DNA of 64,000 bases from Bryum argenteum (taxonomy: Eukaryota > Streptophyta > Bryopsida > Bryales > Bryaceae), in contig CM073327.1 of assembly GCA_037043015.1 (NCBI GenBank), forward strand, positions 5,438,727 to 5,502,726, read 5' to 3'. The position numbers were made by a program, and so were the translations under genes. Under the pieces are notes generated by a model. It was not told where the DNA came from. It did no database searches and saw only the letters and a program-made list of their open reading frames with translations. Positions 12,201-27,805 of the stretch are shown here, one piece after another. Each line of letters opens with the position of its first letter. Positions within the stretch are counted from its first letter, which is position 1.

Positions 12201-14705
12201 TTCGTTCCAGTTATCTCCATATAATTCTAAAGCCTCCAGCAGCAGAAGCGTTTCCTGATCTGACCACCCTCCCCCGTTTGCGTTCGATGCTGTTGTGACA
12301 TCCATTTTTATGAAATCTGCCGACACCATGTCGGGCCCAAATAGCCCTTCATTATAGCAATCAGGGCACAAATCAAAATCAGCCTGCCACCACACAAGTG
12401 ATTTAACAGTCTCAGTCGAGGATATTATCAGTCTCTGCAAAAAACTCACAACTAATTATTTCCAAGTCTTTCTTCGTAACGAAAAGGCCTTCGCAGATTG
12501 GAATTGGCACGCGCATGGATGTTCCCCGAAGGTGGAGGACATCTAACTCACACATTTAAGGCACGGAAGAGTGATTCGAGAATTCGAGAAGTATACAGGT
12601 AAAAGGATTGACCTGCTTCTGACAGTGATACCGTTGTTTACTGCAATCTGCAGAACAAGAATTGCAATGATAGTCCACTTCAGCTCCTCCCTCAAACGCA
12701 AGCATCTCCGCAATAACTGCATCTGTTGTTCTTGATTTCGGGGGACTCAGTTGGAGGACAGGAGTACAAGATGGATCAACATGATACAAGCTTGAGCCTC
12801 TTCGTGGCAAAGCCCGCAGCATCAGTGCAGCATCCGACTCCATAATAGGAGAGCAATGCTTCCAAGAAGGTAGAAACTCCGCCGGAGCAGCATAGTTGAT
12901 TAGCCCCCAATGATCCAAAAATTCCATGATTCGATGTATAGCTTTCTCCTCCACACCACTGAGCTGCTCTTGCACATCAGCCACGGTGAGCACCGTCCCC
13001 AAATTCTCTCGATACTTCTTCATTATTATATTCCTGTACTCCATGTACAACTCAGGAGATTTCCCTGGCATTTTGCCACTAAAAAACTCCGGTAATCCCC
13101 TCTTCTCCAATGTGTGTATTTCAGTCCATGAATACCAGCCTGCCACAACATAAAATTCAAATTTCCCGCAGCTGAGTCCAAAGTCAGAGACTTAAAGTTG
13201 ACAACATCCATTGCTATCCAAGGACCTCAATCTTATTCTACCACTTTTAAGCAGGTCATACAGGAAGTTCATTGTTCTATCAACCGACACAAGCGAGGTT
13301 CTTCACTGACTCCGGTGTTGTAGAATTCGGCCCCACTGCTTGATAATGATAAAAAAGAATTGTAAAACCCTGGTACTAGGTACAAGTTGTCGTGACTTTG
13401 AAATCTCACAACACTTTCAAAGACCTGACATTCACTCTTTCAAATATATAAGCTTCTGATAAAAGAACGGACTAGGGGTTATAAAAAAACTGAGAATGAA
13501 AAGTTTTCCTTCCTACCAGCATGACTGGGAATAGTGTGGAGCTTCTCTTCCTCCGCCTCTGTTGTAAGGCTTGATGTAGCCAAAGAGGTTGATACCTGCA
13601 CAGTGATATTGTGGTACAAATTTCAAAACTAGCAGACTTCAACTTTCGATAGCCATTCTTGATAGCCCCTTCAAGAATTTCGTACCAAATTCTGAGCTTG
13701 CCCATTACTATGTACCGATAATGCTTCCTCACCAGATAAATGTGATTGTCGATAACTGAAGGCGTATAGCATTAGCAAGTCCCGAGTTTACTACTGGCTC
13801 AAACATGTTTTAAACAGAACCTACAATCTTGGATAATAGCCAGTTTGCCTTCCAGCCATTTGCAGAGAGAGATCAATGTACCTGCACAGCAGTGGCGACT
13901 GGCTGATCACCAGAAGTTTTAACATCTGCTTTAGGTGCAGTAGTACTTGGTGTTGCTGCTTCTGCATCTGTTGTTGCCCCAGAACTCACTTGCAAATCGC
14001 CTTGTGAATTTGAACAAGCCTTGTTTCCTTCGTCCACCTTTGGCTCTTTCACAGATTCATCAGGTTTCTGCACGGGGTCTTGCTTCTTGACAGCCTTAAG
14101 ATCTGTTGTAAAAGAGTTGGGAACTACTTGTTTCTTCGCCACTGACTCATTGGCTGCTGCTGGCTCCCCGTTAGCAGGAGGATGTTGCTGAGGAGAGTCC
14201 TGTTGACTTCCTCCTCGTGGTGGTCTCTTGCTGCTGACAGCCGGAGACCCCGGCGGTGTTAACCGCTTCCGCTTCAGCATTCTGGCGTTACTCTTCGTAT
14301 TATTGTTGTTGTTCGTGACGACACCGCCGTCCGCTGCGACGTCGTCCTCACCACTCTCTTGCGCAGGCGCTTCCTTACTCTTCTTCCCTTTCGCTGCTCC
14401 CGCTCCTGCCTTTACCTTAATCTTCAAACCTAAAACTCCCAAACAAAACACAATTCCTCCCACTCATCAATTGCCACCACTCACTCACTCATTCACTCAG
14501 TCACGCATCATCCGATCTATTCACTCGCCAGTCTCTCAAAATAAAATTGTCTCGAATTGCATTCGTCTTCTACTAAAATGTACATAACGGTCCTGCCTTC
14601 CGATTTCTCCAAACCCTAACCCTCGAACTCCCCAAACCCCTTCGATTCGAGTGACTCACCAGCAGGAGACGACGCCGCAGCAGCAGCAGCTCGCCGCGCG
14701 GCCAT
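9206..14705 (-). CDS. SWI3D: SWI3D-type subunit of SWI/SNF chromatin-remodelling complex
   Basis: Nine exons join in phase to give 945 codons before the stop: 14705-14660, 14429-13882, 13595-13517, 13139-12613, 12383-11880, 11396-11224, 10505-10282, 10165-9978 and 9754-9206. All junctions are GT-AG. The order is a basic low-complexity N-terminus, a SWIRM domain (about 226-320, from HAGWYSWTEIHTLEKRGLPEFF), and a ZZ zinc finger split by an intron (YHCNSCSADCSKQRYHC then FDLCPDCYNEG). A SANT domain follows (GGWSDQETLLLLEALELYGDN), then a conserved helical block (EAALAALEAL, KVAGRVKRAAASAIAAASVKAK) and a C-terminal coiled coil (SKKLELKLKFLNELQ) with a Gln/Pro/Met-rich tail. SWI3 proteins are scaffold subunits of nuclear ATP-dependent remodellers. 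A ZZ finger between SWIRM and SANT separates the SWI3D class from SWI3A/B, and the length is close to that of angiosperm SWI3D. Start choice: the ATG at 14705 gives MAARRAAAAA and splices in phase. Confidence 0.93.
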
Positions 14706-15814
14706 GAGCAGTTGCGAGCCTTCAAACCCTCGATACAATCAATCAGGAGTTCCTTACTCCCTCGTCCGCCATAACCAGCCAGTGCCGTTTTGCTCAAATG
14801 ATTGCTTGCAGCATAGGATTCTTCGTCCACTATCACTTCTTCCAAATGTGATCGTCTTTTCCAATGTGATCACATTTGAGCTCCAATTGTTGGCTGTTCT
14901 TGATAAGAACAATCACTGTGTGATTATCATGGAAACTCCAAAGGAGCCCAGCTGATGAGTGAGGGACGACGATGAAGGGTCTTCATTGGACTACTACTAC
15001 TACGGGGTACTAGGGCGGGAGCCAACATGGTGATGGACTTAATTAACTTACTTCCATTTGGAGGGAGTGAAGATTCCAATTTTTTCTTTATTTTGCTTTT
15101 TGAAAAACACCAAAACATTCATGGGGTGAGGTCAGATTCATGTAAGGACATCACTCATTTTTAGGATCTTCGATTCTTGACTTTTTGGCCATGTGGTAGG
15201 ATCCTATTTGGAGGCACAAAGTCATACTTTTTCTAAGTATATTTGTGTGTTGTTTAGGAGAAACGTGATTGAGTTTTGGATGTTTTTAGTGTAATGTGTT
15301 AAGTTTGTTGTCTATTTTTGAATATTTTAGGCTTATAATTCATTTCTAGTTGAATTTTTGTATTTTTGAATGAATGCAATAACTAAAGACGGACAAATAC
15401 ATGTAAAACTTGAAATGTAAGGGTTGTCATTTTTTATTTTCTTGCAATTATCCAAACTTGGATTCTGATTTGAGATTAAGGATTTATACACTTGCATAAT
15501 ATACAATATTTTTTTGGATCAAGTGTATTCTAATTCAGTTCGAACCAATTTGAACATGGATTTTGACTTAAGCAACCTCAATCCTTTGGAATAAATCAAA
15601 TTGTATACAACTCCACCAAGTATAGAAAATGTGAGGGTAACTCTAGGCCGGTACCCAAGGTGTATTGGTCGTTTATCCATCAGTCTACGAGCAACGGGAA
15701 AATGCACCGCTAAAGCTTCTTAGCCATGGCGAATTCCAACAATTTCACGCTCTACTATTTTGTTCACAATGTTAAAGTGAATCAGCGTATTTAGAGTTAA
15801 GTTCAATCTCGACA
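14706..15814. other. 5' flank of SWI3D and AT-rich spacer
   Basis: The first 150 bases should contain the SWI3D promoter and leader. The rest is AT-rich with no supported coding frame. I see no reliable TATA box. Confidence 0.45.
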
Positions 15815-16545
15815 TGTTAGCACGTGAAGGGAGATTGGACCTCTCATTTAAAGTTGAGTCTAATCTCCACATGTTAACATGTGAAGGGAGATTGTACATC
15901 TTAGCACGTGAAGGGAGATTGGACCTCTCATTTAAAGTTACGTCCAGTCTCGGCATATTAGCAGGGGAAGGGAGATTGGACCTCTCAAAGTTGCAATTAA
16001 TTGTCGAATGACACTCAACGAAGGTGGAACATGATAGCGCATAGAAGGTGGAACATGATAGCGCATAGAAGGTGGAACATGATAGCGCATAGAAGGTGGA
16101 ACATGATAGCGCATAGAAGGTGGAACATGATAGCGCATAGAAGGTGGAACATGATAGCGCGTAATCATCCAAACAATTGTCGTCTACTGTTTCAATTTAA
16201 TTGGATGATTTAGCGCATTGCAAAATGGAATTGACTTCGTGTTGTCTTATTCTCATTCTTTATTATGTTCGAATGATTAACTCCTGCCCAACATCGTGCT
16301 CGAGGGCGCAGCATATATTGCTATTGTTGTTTACCGCCCAGTGAAGAAGCTGGACCTCTCATTTAAAGTTAAGTCAAGTCTCGACGTATTAGCACGGGAA
16401 GGGAGATTGGACCTCTCAAAGTTGCAATTATTTATCGAATGACACTCAACAAAGGTGGGACATGTTAGCACGTGAAGAGGGAATGGACCTCTCAAAGTTG
16501 CAATTGATTGTCAAATGACACTCAATGAAGATGGGACATGGTGAA
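15815..16545. repeat. Tandem and dispersed units around a GGGAGATTGGACCTCTCA core
   Basis: At least five related units carry the order GTTAGCACGTGAAG, GGGAGATTGGACCTCTCA and TTTAAAGTTAAGTC. Three or four lie at 15815-16010, and two more at about 16345-16505 after the 24-bp array. Several units contain a CACGTG palindrome, and others have lost it by single changes. The frames across them encode repetitive peptides with no known domain, so I treat this as non-coding. Confidence 0.75.
16021..16164. repeat. Six tandem copies of a 24-bp unit
   Basis: The unit is AAGGTGGAACATGATAGCGC plus ATAG. Copies start at 16021, 16045, 16069, 16093, 16117 and 16141. The first five are identical and the last differs only in its final bases. 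Since 24 is a multiple of three, all six frames stay open, which explains the spurious ORFs here. Confidence 0.97.
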
Positions 16546-20180
<3,635 letters not shown>

Positions 20181-22107
20181 GCTGAGAGGCACGCTTTGTT
20201 TTCTTTATAAGATTTTTGCCTTACTTTCCTCTTCAAAATTGCTGGCTCGGAGAAAGTTAATCTACCTGCTTTCAGGAATCCTGAATGCAGTAGGGTGGCT
20301 TGGCACTGCATCATACAATCGACGTTCACACTTTATGAGGGTATGTTAGGATCTGCAGATATACAAATACACACCTCAGATTGGGAGCATAGGATATTTC
20401 TGTAGGCTGGTATTCATAAAGTACCTCAAGCTATAAGCTCGCGATTGGAGTGAAGCTTCTGAACTTCTAGGCATAGACTTTGTACAAATTTTTGGTGTTC
20501 AAGGAACTATATGTAGTATTTACGAAGAGGATTGTTGCTGCCATTGTAAGAATACGAGTCAGCACGGAGCTGCCTGGATTAGAAATCTTTTTTTGAGGCG
20601 ACTTCATCTTTTGGAGAATCCTCATTGACTCGGGCTTGGAACATTCTGTATGCATTTTTGTTTTCAGATGAGTGCACCTTAATCCTCCAGCTCCAAGTAT
20701 GCGGCAGCAGGATGCCGGGACGATTGATCTTAGACCCCTTAGTGCCACTTCGCGAGGTTACCCTAAAGCAACACACTCAGCCTTGAACAACTCTGATTGT
20801 TAGAGTGCAATTAAGATAGTTTGATCCAATATTTTTCTATGTACAGTTCCGGTGAAGATTGAATATTTTTATCCATTGAGTAGTGCTGTTTAAAGGTAAT
20901 CGATTGTCAAGGTGTTGCTTCTGGGTCATATTTCATAGTTCGGTGCCTCTACCTTATCACGCCGAAATGCACCTACCAGGAAATTGGAAGTTCAACCTCT
21001 CAAGCGGGTCAAGACCGTGGAAATTGTCTGTATGGCCCAGAGTTACAGGACGAGCGATACTTTCAAGGTTTGGCTGATATATCGGAATGGTGGTCCCACT
21101 TTTGCACCCCGGTTGTGGAACAGTGCCCTGAGCTTCAGACTTGTGGCAGTTCCCTTTCAGACGGACGAGCTCCTTTGTCGGTAAACGATGTGATTTGATT
21201 GTGTTGTTGAATGTGCTACTCCTTGGCCACATTAATTTGCGGTAACTTTTCACAAATTGTTTCATCTCTTCGTCAGACTTTGTCACGGAATTTTGTCGGT
21301 ATTGTTTTTCTCTTAATATGGCAGCCGTTCCATCCTATTCTACCAAGTTTTGAGATGTAGACTCGTTTCCACTGTACCTTCGCGATAGAGAAGAACTCTT
21401 AATCTGGTTTGGGGTGCCATTTCAATTGAGTCAATTTCAGGACGACTCTCGTTGTGGTGGTGCGCATTGGAACTAGAGTCTACTGTGTGTAGCGAGCAAT
21501 GGTGGGTTATTGTGATGTCGGGAACAAGAAGGGTTCGAGCTCGCGTTGTAATTAGTATGGCTACCGACAATCACTTATCACTCTTCTCAGATGCTCAGTA
21601 CGAGGGTAGGCTTTGAGGTTTGCTTCGTAGTTTTCTTGGAATACTGCTCCCTGCTTGAATTTGATTTGGAGCTTGTTACAAATAGTGATAGCTTTATGCG
21701 TTAATCTCTTTTTATATAAGACTGGATCTGTCCATGATGTCTGGGTTTGAATTGGACGCCTTACATAGTCTACATGAATTACGCGTTTTTGCTTCTTTGT
21801 CAATGCAGTGCCAGAGGCTTTAGATTTGCGAGTGTCTGAGTGTAATAAATGCAGATCGAATGAATGAAGTGGAGATTTGACAACATGGTGAAGGGGAAAA
21901 AATGAGCAATTCTGGAGCAATGTAAATGTTTGAGCTGGATTTAAGAACAAATTTCTTTACGCTGAGTTCTTTCGTTAAAGCACCTGACTTCTTGAACTTG
22001 TCTGCTTTTTCTGTAGACTGGTGAGGGTATCTTATTCTTCTGCAGAAGAGGCTTCTGATTGTTAGCCTCAATCGGTAAAGGCTTGTGGGGTTTGTCAAGG
22101 TGGGTGA
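20181..22107. other. Spacer between DDX41 and the NLR gene
   Basis: The first 250-300 bases are probably the helicase 3' untranslated region and the last few hundred the NLR promoter and leader. Short frames in between (20957-21286 and 21561-21950, minus) have no recognisable domain and may be chance or fragments of an old gene. Confidence 0.45.
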
Positions 22108-25100
22108 ATGGCATCTGTCAAACGATCAAGGGAGGAAGCAAACAAGAAGGGAGAATATCTCATTTCTTATCCTGAAGGTTGGTACGAAGAACATCCAGGT
22201 GCATTCCCAGTTGATGCGGTTATTGTGAGCAATGAGAAATTGGGGGATATACCCCGGCAACGGGCTGCTGGTGACAGACAAAGGATGAATCAGCTCTTCA
22301 AAGCGCTCGGTTTTCGCGTCACTATTATGCGAGATAAGAGCGCAGATGAATTGAGAGCCGACTTGAAGACCTTCTCTAGCAGCACAGAATCGTTATTCAA
22401 GAAGGATGTTACAAATTGCTTCGTATGCTTTATAAGTGCATACGGTGATACCCAGATCGATGGCCGTCTGTTCATTCTTGATCATAAAGGTAACAAAATT
22501 TACGTTATGGAGGATATCGTTGAACCATTTAAGTCATGTAAGGTCTTGGATGGAAAGCCCAAAGTATTCTTCATCAATACCATCTGGAAGTGCGACTGGC
22601 ACACTTTGCAACTCGAAGCAGGAGAAGTGTCCACCAGCTTCTCGGACACAAAAGTGAAACGTTCGGTGCAGTCTAGGGACCTACTGGAGGTATTTTCAAC
22701 AGAGCAAGAAAAGCTTGATGAGCCACATGAGACATATTATATCCAGGCACTTATCGATTCGCTTCATCAGAACCACAACGCCAAAGATGTAGGGGACATT
22801 GCCAATCAGGCCAACCGCTGGCAGAGTGCATCAGTCCAGAGCACGTTGAACCACAAACTTTTCTGGAGAACAAACAGGCTCGGAGATGTACCTGGTGCGT
22901 CAATCTCTTCCTTTTCGTTCTGCCTTCTTTTATTTAGAAACATGTTTTCACTGCACCTAAATGGCGTCAATGTGCAATAGCTCAGCAGCAATTGGCCATG
23001 TTTTCCAGCCATGCATTTCGTGATAAAAGTCATAGCTTTCTAGAGAGCCGTTTTTGAAGAAAGTTGATATAGAATCAAACAGACTAGATTACAGAGGATA
23101 TATTTGGCTGGAGATTGATGAGCATAATGCCGTGCAGGGATAGTGCTGCCACCTGACCAAGATGGCGAGCGAATGCTATTAGTCTACAGAACACCAGATG
23201 AAGCTCCAGAGCTGGATGTAGTCCTATTTCATGGCTACGAGTTCGGTGGCCGAGGGCAGCATCCTGTAGCCCTATCCTCTTGGTTTTCAAGACCTGCGAA
23301 ACCGGTCTGTTGGCCTGTTGAGTGGTTGCCGAGTGCATTGGATGGCATTCCAATGCGGGTGTTTTGCATGAAGTATTCCGATTCTATTGAAAACCCTGAG
23401 CCATGCTCAAGTAAGCGGACCTTGAAAGAGCTGGCAGAGCAGGTGCGGAAGGATCTCGGTCAGCTGGCTTCAAGGCCATTGATATTCATAGCGCACGGTC
23501 TGGGAGGTCTACTTCTACAAGAACTTCTGAACAGTAAGGACGAGTCCGTTCAATGCGTTAAGAAATGGCTAAAAGGAATTGTATTTTACGGGGTGCCATA
23601 CGATTTAAGTCCACGAGCCAAGAACTTCTCTCTCCCCGCTTTAGAGAATGCATTGAAACAGGACGATGGGTATCTATCTGTTGTGAGGAACTCAGACGTT
23701 GAAGGGGATTCGAATTTCGAAGGAGCACGCAAACATTTCTGCAGAGAGTACAAGGAAATAACCCTGTCATTTGAGGAAGGAAATGAAACATATGGTTCTG
23801 TAAGTTCTTTCTTCTAGCCACAGCCTGCTTGGCTTACGTGCAGATTTTTATATAGTTGAGATGGGGGTTTTCGCAGTTGATTTTAGTAGTGCCTTCTAGA
23901 TACAAACTTGCCGGACTTTAAGGATGTATGTCCTCGTTTCCTTAGCTGGTTCTTAATGCTGACGGGGCATTGCATTGTTTGTACTCACTTCTTATTTTTA
24001 ACGGTTTTTTTTCATTTTATTTGTTCTTTTCGATGCAGAAAATAAATTTGATAGCGGCACAGCAGTATGCTACGCAGGTGAACACGATTGCAGATAGCTG
24101 TTCAGCGTGCAATCATTTTGACATATGTAGACCGAAAACTCGGAATGAGGACACTGGTATATTTTCGGGGTTGTTGCGCTTCATCAGGAAGCAACTTCGC
24201 AATTGTGGTATGTTACACTGATTCTGAATGGGAAGTCTGATAGCTCTAATGATGCGAAATAATGCTGTGCTATAATTTGAATAAGACGTCTTAGACTGTG
24301 GGAATATCCAAAGTTCAATTACTCGACTTATCTTTGCTTCTCGTTGATCTACTTACTACGGCTAATGCGAGACATTTTTTAATACAGTTTGTAGCTGCTC
24401 ACGTTTAAGAATCTGTGAAGAGTGGTGCACGAAGATTTGTAGCAGAAATATTACGTTGGAGATTAGTTGTGACCATTCTAACCCGGCTAATATACATGGT
24501 ATCGGTACAATCTCGCAGAACGGGCAGACATTATTGTTGGACAGGATGGCCACTTTAAGAAACTCAGGAACTGGCTGTTATCAAGGGATACGACGGCTGC
24601 ATCAGTTGCTGGGATAACAGGGGGTGAGACATTTGGTGTTGCTGGAGTGGGTGGGATAGGGAAGACCACACTGGCCAAGTCATTGCTGGAAGACGTAGAA
24701 ATCAAAACTTACTACGACTATCGAGTCTATTGGATTGCTATCAAACGAGTACCGAACATTATCGAGTGTCAACGAAGCTTGCTCTCAGAGATCTGCAATG
24801 AGATGCCTTCGGTGAAATTAGACTCCGAGAAGCTTTTGCAAGCGGAACTCAAGCGAAAATGCTCCAAACTAAGGAGTGTGCTACTTTTCTTAGACGATGT
24901 TTGGGAGAAGGACCACGTGGACAGACTGTTGGGAGACTCCTTCATCAAAGTCTTCCCTCCAGGGAGCAAGTGTGTCATCACCAGCAGAAAACCTGTAGAG
25001 CTCGCAAAACTGGATACAGTTGAGCAGATTGAAAAACTCGATGTTCTTAACGACGAGGATGCGACAACGTTGTTCTGTTCCAAGGCTTTCTTAAGCGGAA

Positions 25101-27061
25101 AAATGCCAACGGTTAACGACTTGAGGGTTGTTGTGGAACAAGTTATTGCTGCTTGTGGCAATATGCCAATCGTGCTCGCAACCATTGGTGCCAGCCTTTG
25201 GAGTACACGTGATATCAAGTCGTGGGAGGAAGTTCGAGATAGACTGAAAAGCATCACGGGTAAAAGCATGAGTGAGGACGACATATATCAGAACCTGATC
25301 AAGCAAGTGAGGATCAGCTATGATGACCTCCCTGTGAGAGATCCCGTATCTGGCGAAGGAATCGACTTCAAGGACTACTTTCTGGACTTCGCGGTATTTC
25401 CCTACAAGGAGGAGATTGAAATTGCCGTGCTCATGGACATGTGGACGAAACCAGGGGTGACAGAAGATGGGGCGTACAGGATACTTGAGGAGCTGGAGCA
25501 AAGGTCTATGGTGAAAATTGTTGGTTACTGGTGCTATGTGCACGACATCATCCGAACCCTCGCCGTGGGGCTGATTGAAGAGCAGCCTCTAAATAAGAGG
25601 AAAAGGTTGTTCGCGTGGGGACTGGAGAACAGCCTACCAGAAGCGTGGAAAATCTCCAGATCGCCGGTCATTTTTGAGACTGAGAAGATGGTGATAGCGA
25701 AGAGTAATCTGGAACAGTTTCTTCCGAGGGATGCTACCCTTTTCAAGCACTTAACGCAGATGCGTACGCTGATTCTGACGTCAAACCTGAATCTGGTGTC
25801 ACTTCCTCCAGAAATAAAGTACATGAGAAGTTTGGCGAAGCTGGATTTGAGTTGGTGTTTAGGTTTGAAGCAGTTGCCGGAAGAGATTGGAGAACTCGAC
25901 AGCCTTGAGAAGCTGAACATGGCCGGGTGCTGCTCCCTCGCTGGACTCCCTCTCTCGATTGGGAAACTAAATAAACTGATGGAATTGAACATGCAAAGCT
26001 GTGGGATACAGTACCTGCCTGACGAGATTGGAGAGCTCGCGAACCTGACGTGTCTGTGCCTGAACGACTGCAACCAGCTTCAAGAACTTCCCGACGCATT
26101 GGGAAAGCTGAGCAGCTTGGAGAAGCTGGATTGTGATGTACTTAACATATCGGTGATACCGAAAGCTTTAGGGAACCTCTCGTCCTTGAAGCACCTTTCG
26201 TTCGGTGCATGCGGTGGCATCACCGAGATTCCTGTAGAGTTTGTGAAGCTAACGAATCTCGTGTGCTTGTGGTTCGTGAATTCTCGAAACTTGAGAGTTT
26301 TACCGGACGAGCTGGACAAGTTGGCGGCAGCAGAGGGAAGCCTGAGAGTGTTTAACGTGTACAATACAAGTATAAGGAGGAAGAACCTACCGCCTAACCT
26401 TCGTGCCCTGCCAGTACCTTTCAACGGCACCATACAAGACGATGAAGTCGACTCAACGGCGGACGATCTTGATGGGCCATACTGGACGCACAGGCGAGGT
26501 ATGCTCGTGAACACAACGTCTCTTTATGATCCCAGCAACAAGGAGCAAAGACGTTCTTCCTTTGGGATTGTCAGAGTGGTAACCTTGGCGAAGAACGAGC
26601 CTTTTCTGAGCCCACGTTTCGTTATGGCCATTCGGATCCTGTTTACCATGAGCAACTACAAGCAAACGAGGCACGCCATTGTGAGATCGGGTGGTGTTCC
26701 CGTCCTTCTCCGTTGCATCGACACGGGCGAGGATTATAATTGTGCTCAATATGCGGCAGCCACACTTGCTAACATGTGTGTTACACCATCTACACACAAA
26801 GCAATCGTGGATACACCTCAGGGTCTCGATATTCTCACGCGAGCTTTGCATCGAAAGGATCACGTGGCTGATTGCGCCTTTCAATGCTTGCTTTGGATTC
26901 GAGAAGGGGATGAGATTGACAATGACTGGACTTATCACTCGGAGACGTTGGAAAAATGTGGGCACACCGATGGTCATCCAGGTTGCGCCTGTATCTGGTG
27001 CCAGCACTGGTTCAACTTTAATTATAAGGTGCCGTTTCTCGAGGTCGAAAACGTTTTCTGA
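22108..27061 (+). CDS. NLR immune receptor: pseudo-caspase, alpha/beta hydrolase, NB-ARC, LRR, ARM-like repeats
   Basis: Four exons (22108-22894, 23138-23799, 24039-24207, 24519-27061) join in phase to 1,386 codons; all junctions are GT-AG. Residues 35-255 form a caspase fold: the p20 strand FVCFISAYGD (105-114), KPKVFFINTIWK (150-161), and a p10-like ETYYIQALIDSL with STLNHKLFW. At the catalytic positions Tyr112 replaces His and Ile159 replaces Cys. Residues 265-483 are an alpha/beta hydrolase (VVLFHG, then IFIAHGLGG with Gly383 at the nucleophile, then KGIVFYGVPY). A Cys-containing linker follows. The NB-ARC has a P-loop (GVGGIGKTT, ~582-590), kinase-2 (LLFLDDVW, ~661-668), a GLPL-equivalent GNMPI (~753-757) and VHD (~880-882). 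LRRs run about 940-1145, ARM-like repeats about 1210-1335, and a Cys/His-rich tail follows (CGHTDGHPGCACIWC). NB-ARC proteins are nucleotide-driven immune switches; the N-terminal domains would be the output or bait modules. Hydrolase-NB-LRR proteins are known in bryophytes; the caspase addition is not familiar to me. Confidence 0.9.
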
Positions 27062-27805
27062 GCTGAAGACTTTTGGTGAAGGCAGTGAAGATCATACGAT
27101 CGTCGGAGTTTATTCATGCGTTCCGTCAGTGCAGTCACTCGTAGGGACTCATGAAGTCACCCCTGAGCTTTTTCTTGCCTAGTTCTGAATGTATTGTATG
27201 ATAGTTTCCTCAAGCCACTATGATGTGATCTGGAGCTCAAAATCTCTAGTAATGCAGCTGGAACAAGTTGCTATTGGCAAAGAAGTACAGGAGTGAGACT
27301 GATTATGCCCAGGGTTCTGACAATGAGAGCGTAACATGCACCGAAAAGCATCAATTGTGTTGCTTCAAGTTTACTGCGCAGTTTTTGGGAATGCTACTCT
27401 TGTTTGCAGATGCGAACCAGGGCATTATGGCTTCAATCTTAGCGTCTACTATGCAGAAGCAAAGATATTGGAATTTTTTCATTTTGTGAACCCCTTTTTA
27501 TAGTATAGACGTACTTCTTGTGTACTCCGTACAAGTGTTGCAACACATGATCGGTCTCCTAGCCTTCATATTCAAAATATACACAAATGGCGCTGGAGCT
27601 CATGAGTGGTAGGACACCTTCTCTGAACGTGGAACGATTGTACCTATTACGCAATGTCTTTATAGTTATACATAAGCTATATTACAAACTGGCACATGTT
27701 CTCTGTCTACTTCCCTAGCTGCACCGTCTCTCTTTTTTCCTCTCTTTTTCCCATAGCTACAACTCCTTTTTGTTCAGTGCTTTCTCCAACTTCATGAAGG
27801 AAACT
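27062..27805. other. Spacer between two converging genes
   Basis: The NLR gene and the cytochrome b561 gene are transcribed towards each other here, so this stretch should hold both 3' untranslated regions. No further coding frame is supported. Confidence 0.55.

Noticed and set aside
15720-16213. Repetitive-peptide ORFs on both strands around 16 kb
   Set aside because: They arise because the 24-bp repeat is a multiple of three and lacks stops; no domain or gene structure supports them.
22895-22980. Continuation of the first NLR frame to a stop at 22980
   Set aside because: It reads into an intron; the GT at 22895 and the AG at 23137 join the caspase-like and hydrolase modules in phase.
24388-24518. 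Alternative acceptor at 24387 for NLR exon 4
   Set aside because: Splicing there puts the sequence out of phase with the NB-ARC frame, and the correct frame has a stop at 24392. The acceptor at 24518 restores the phase and gives ERADIIVGQDG before the P-loop.
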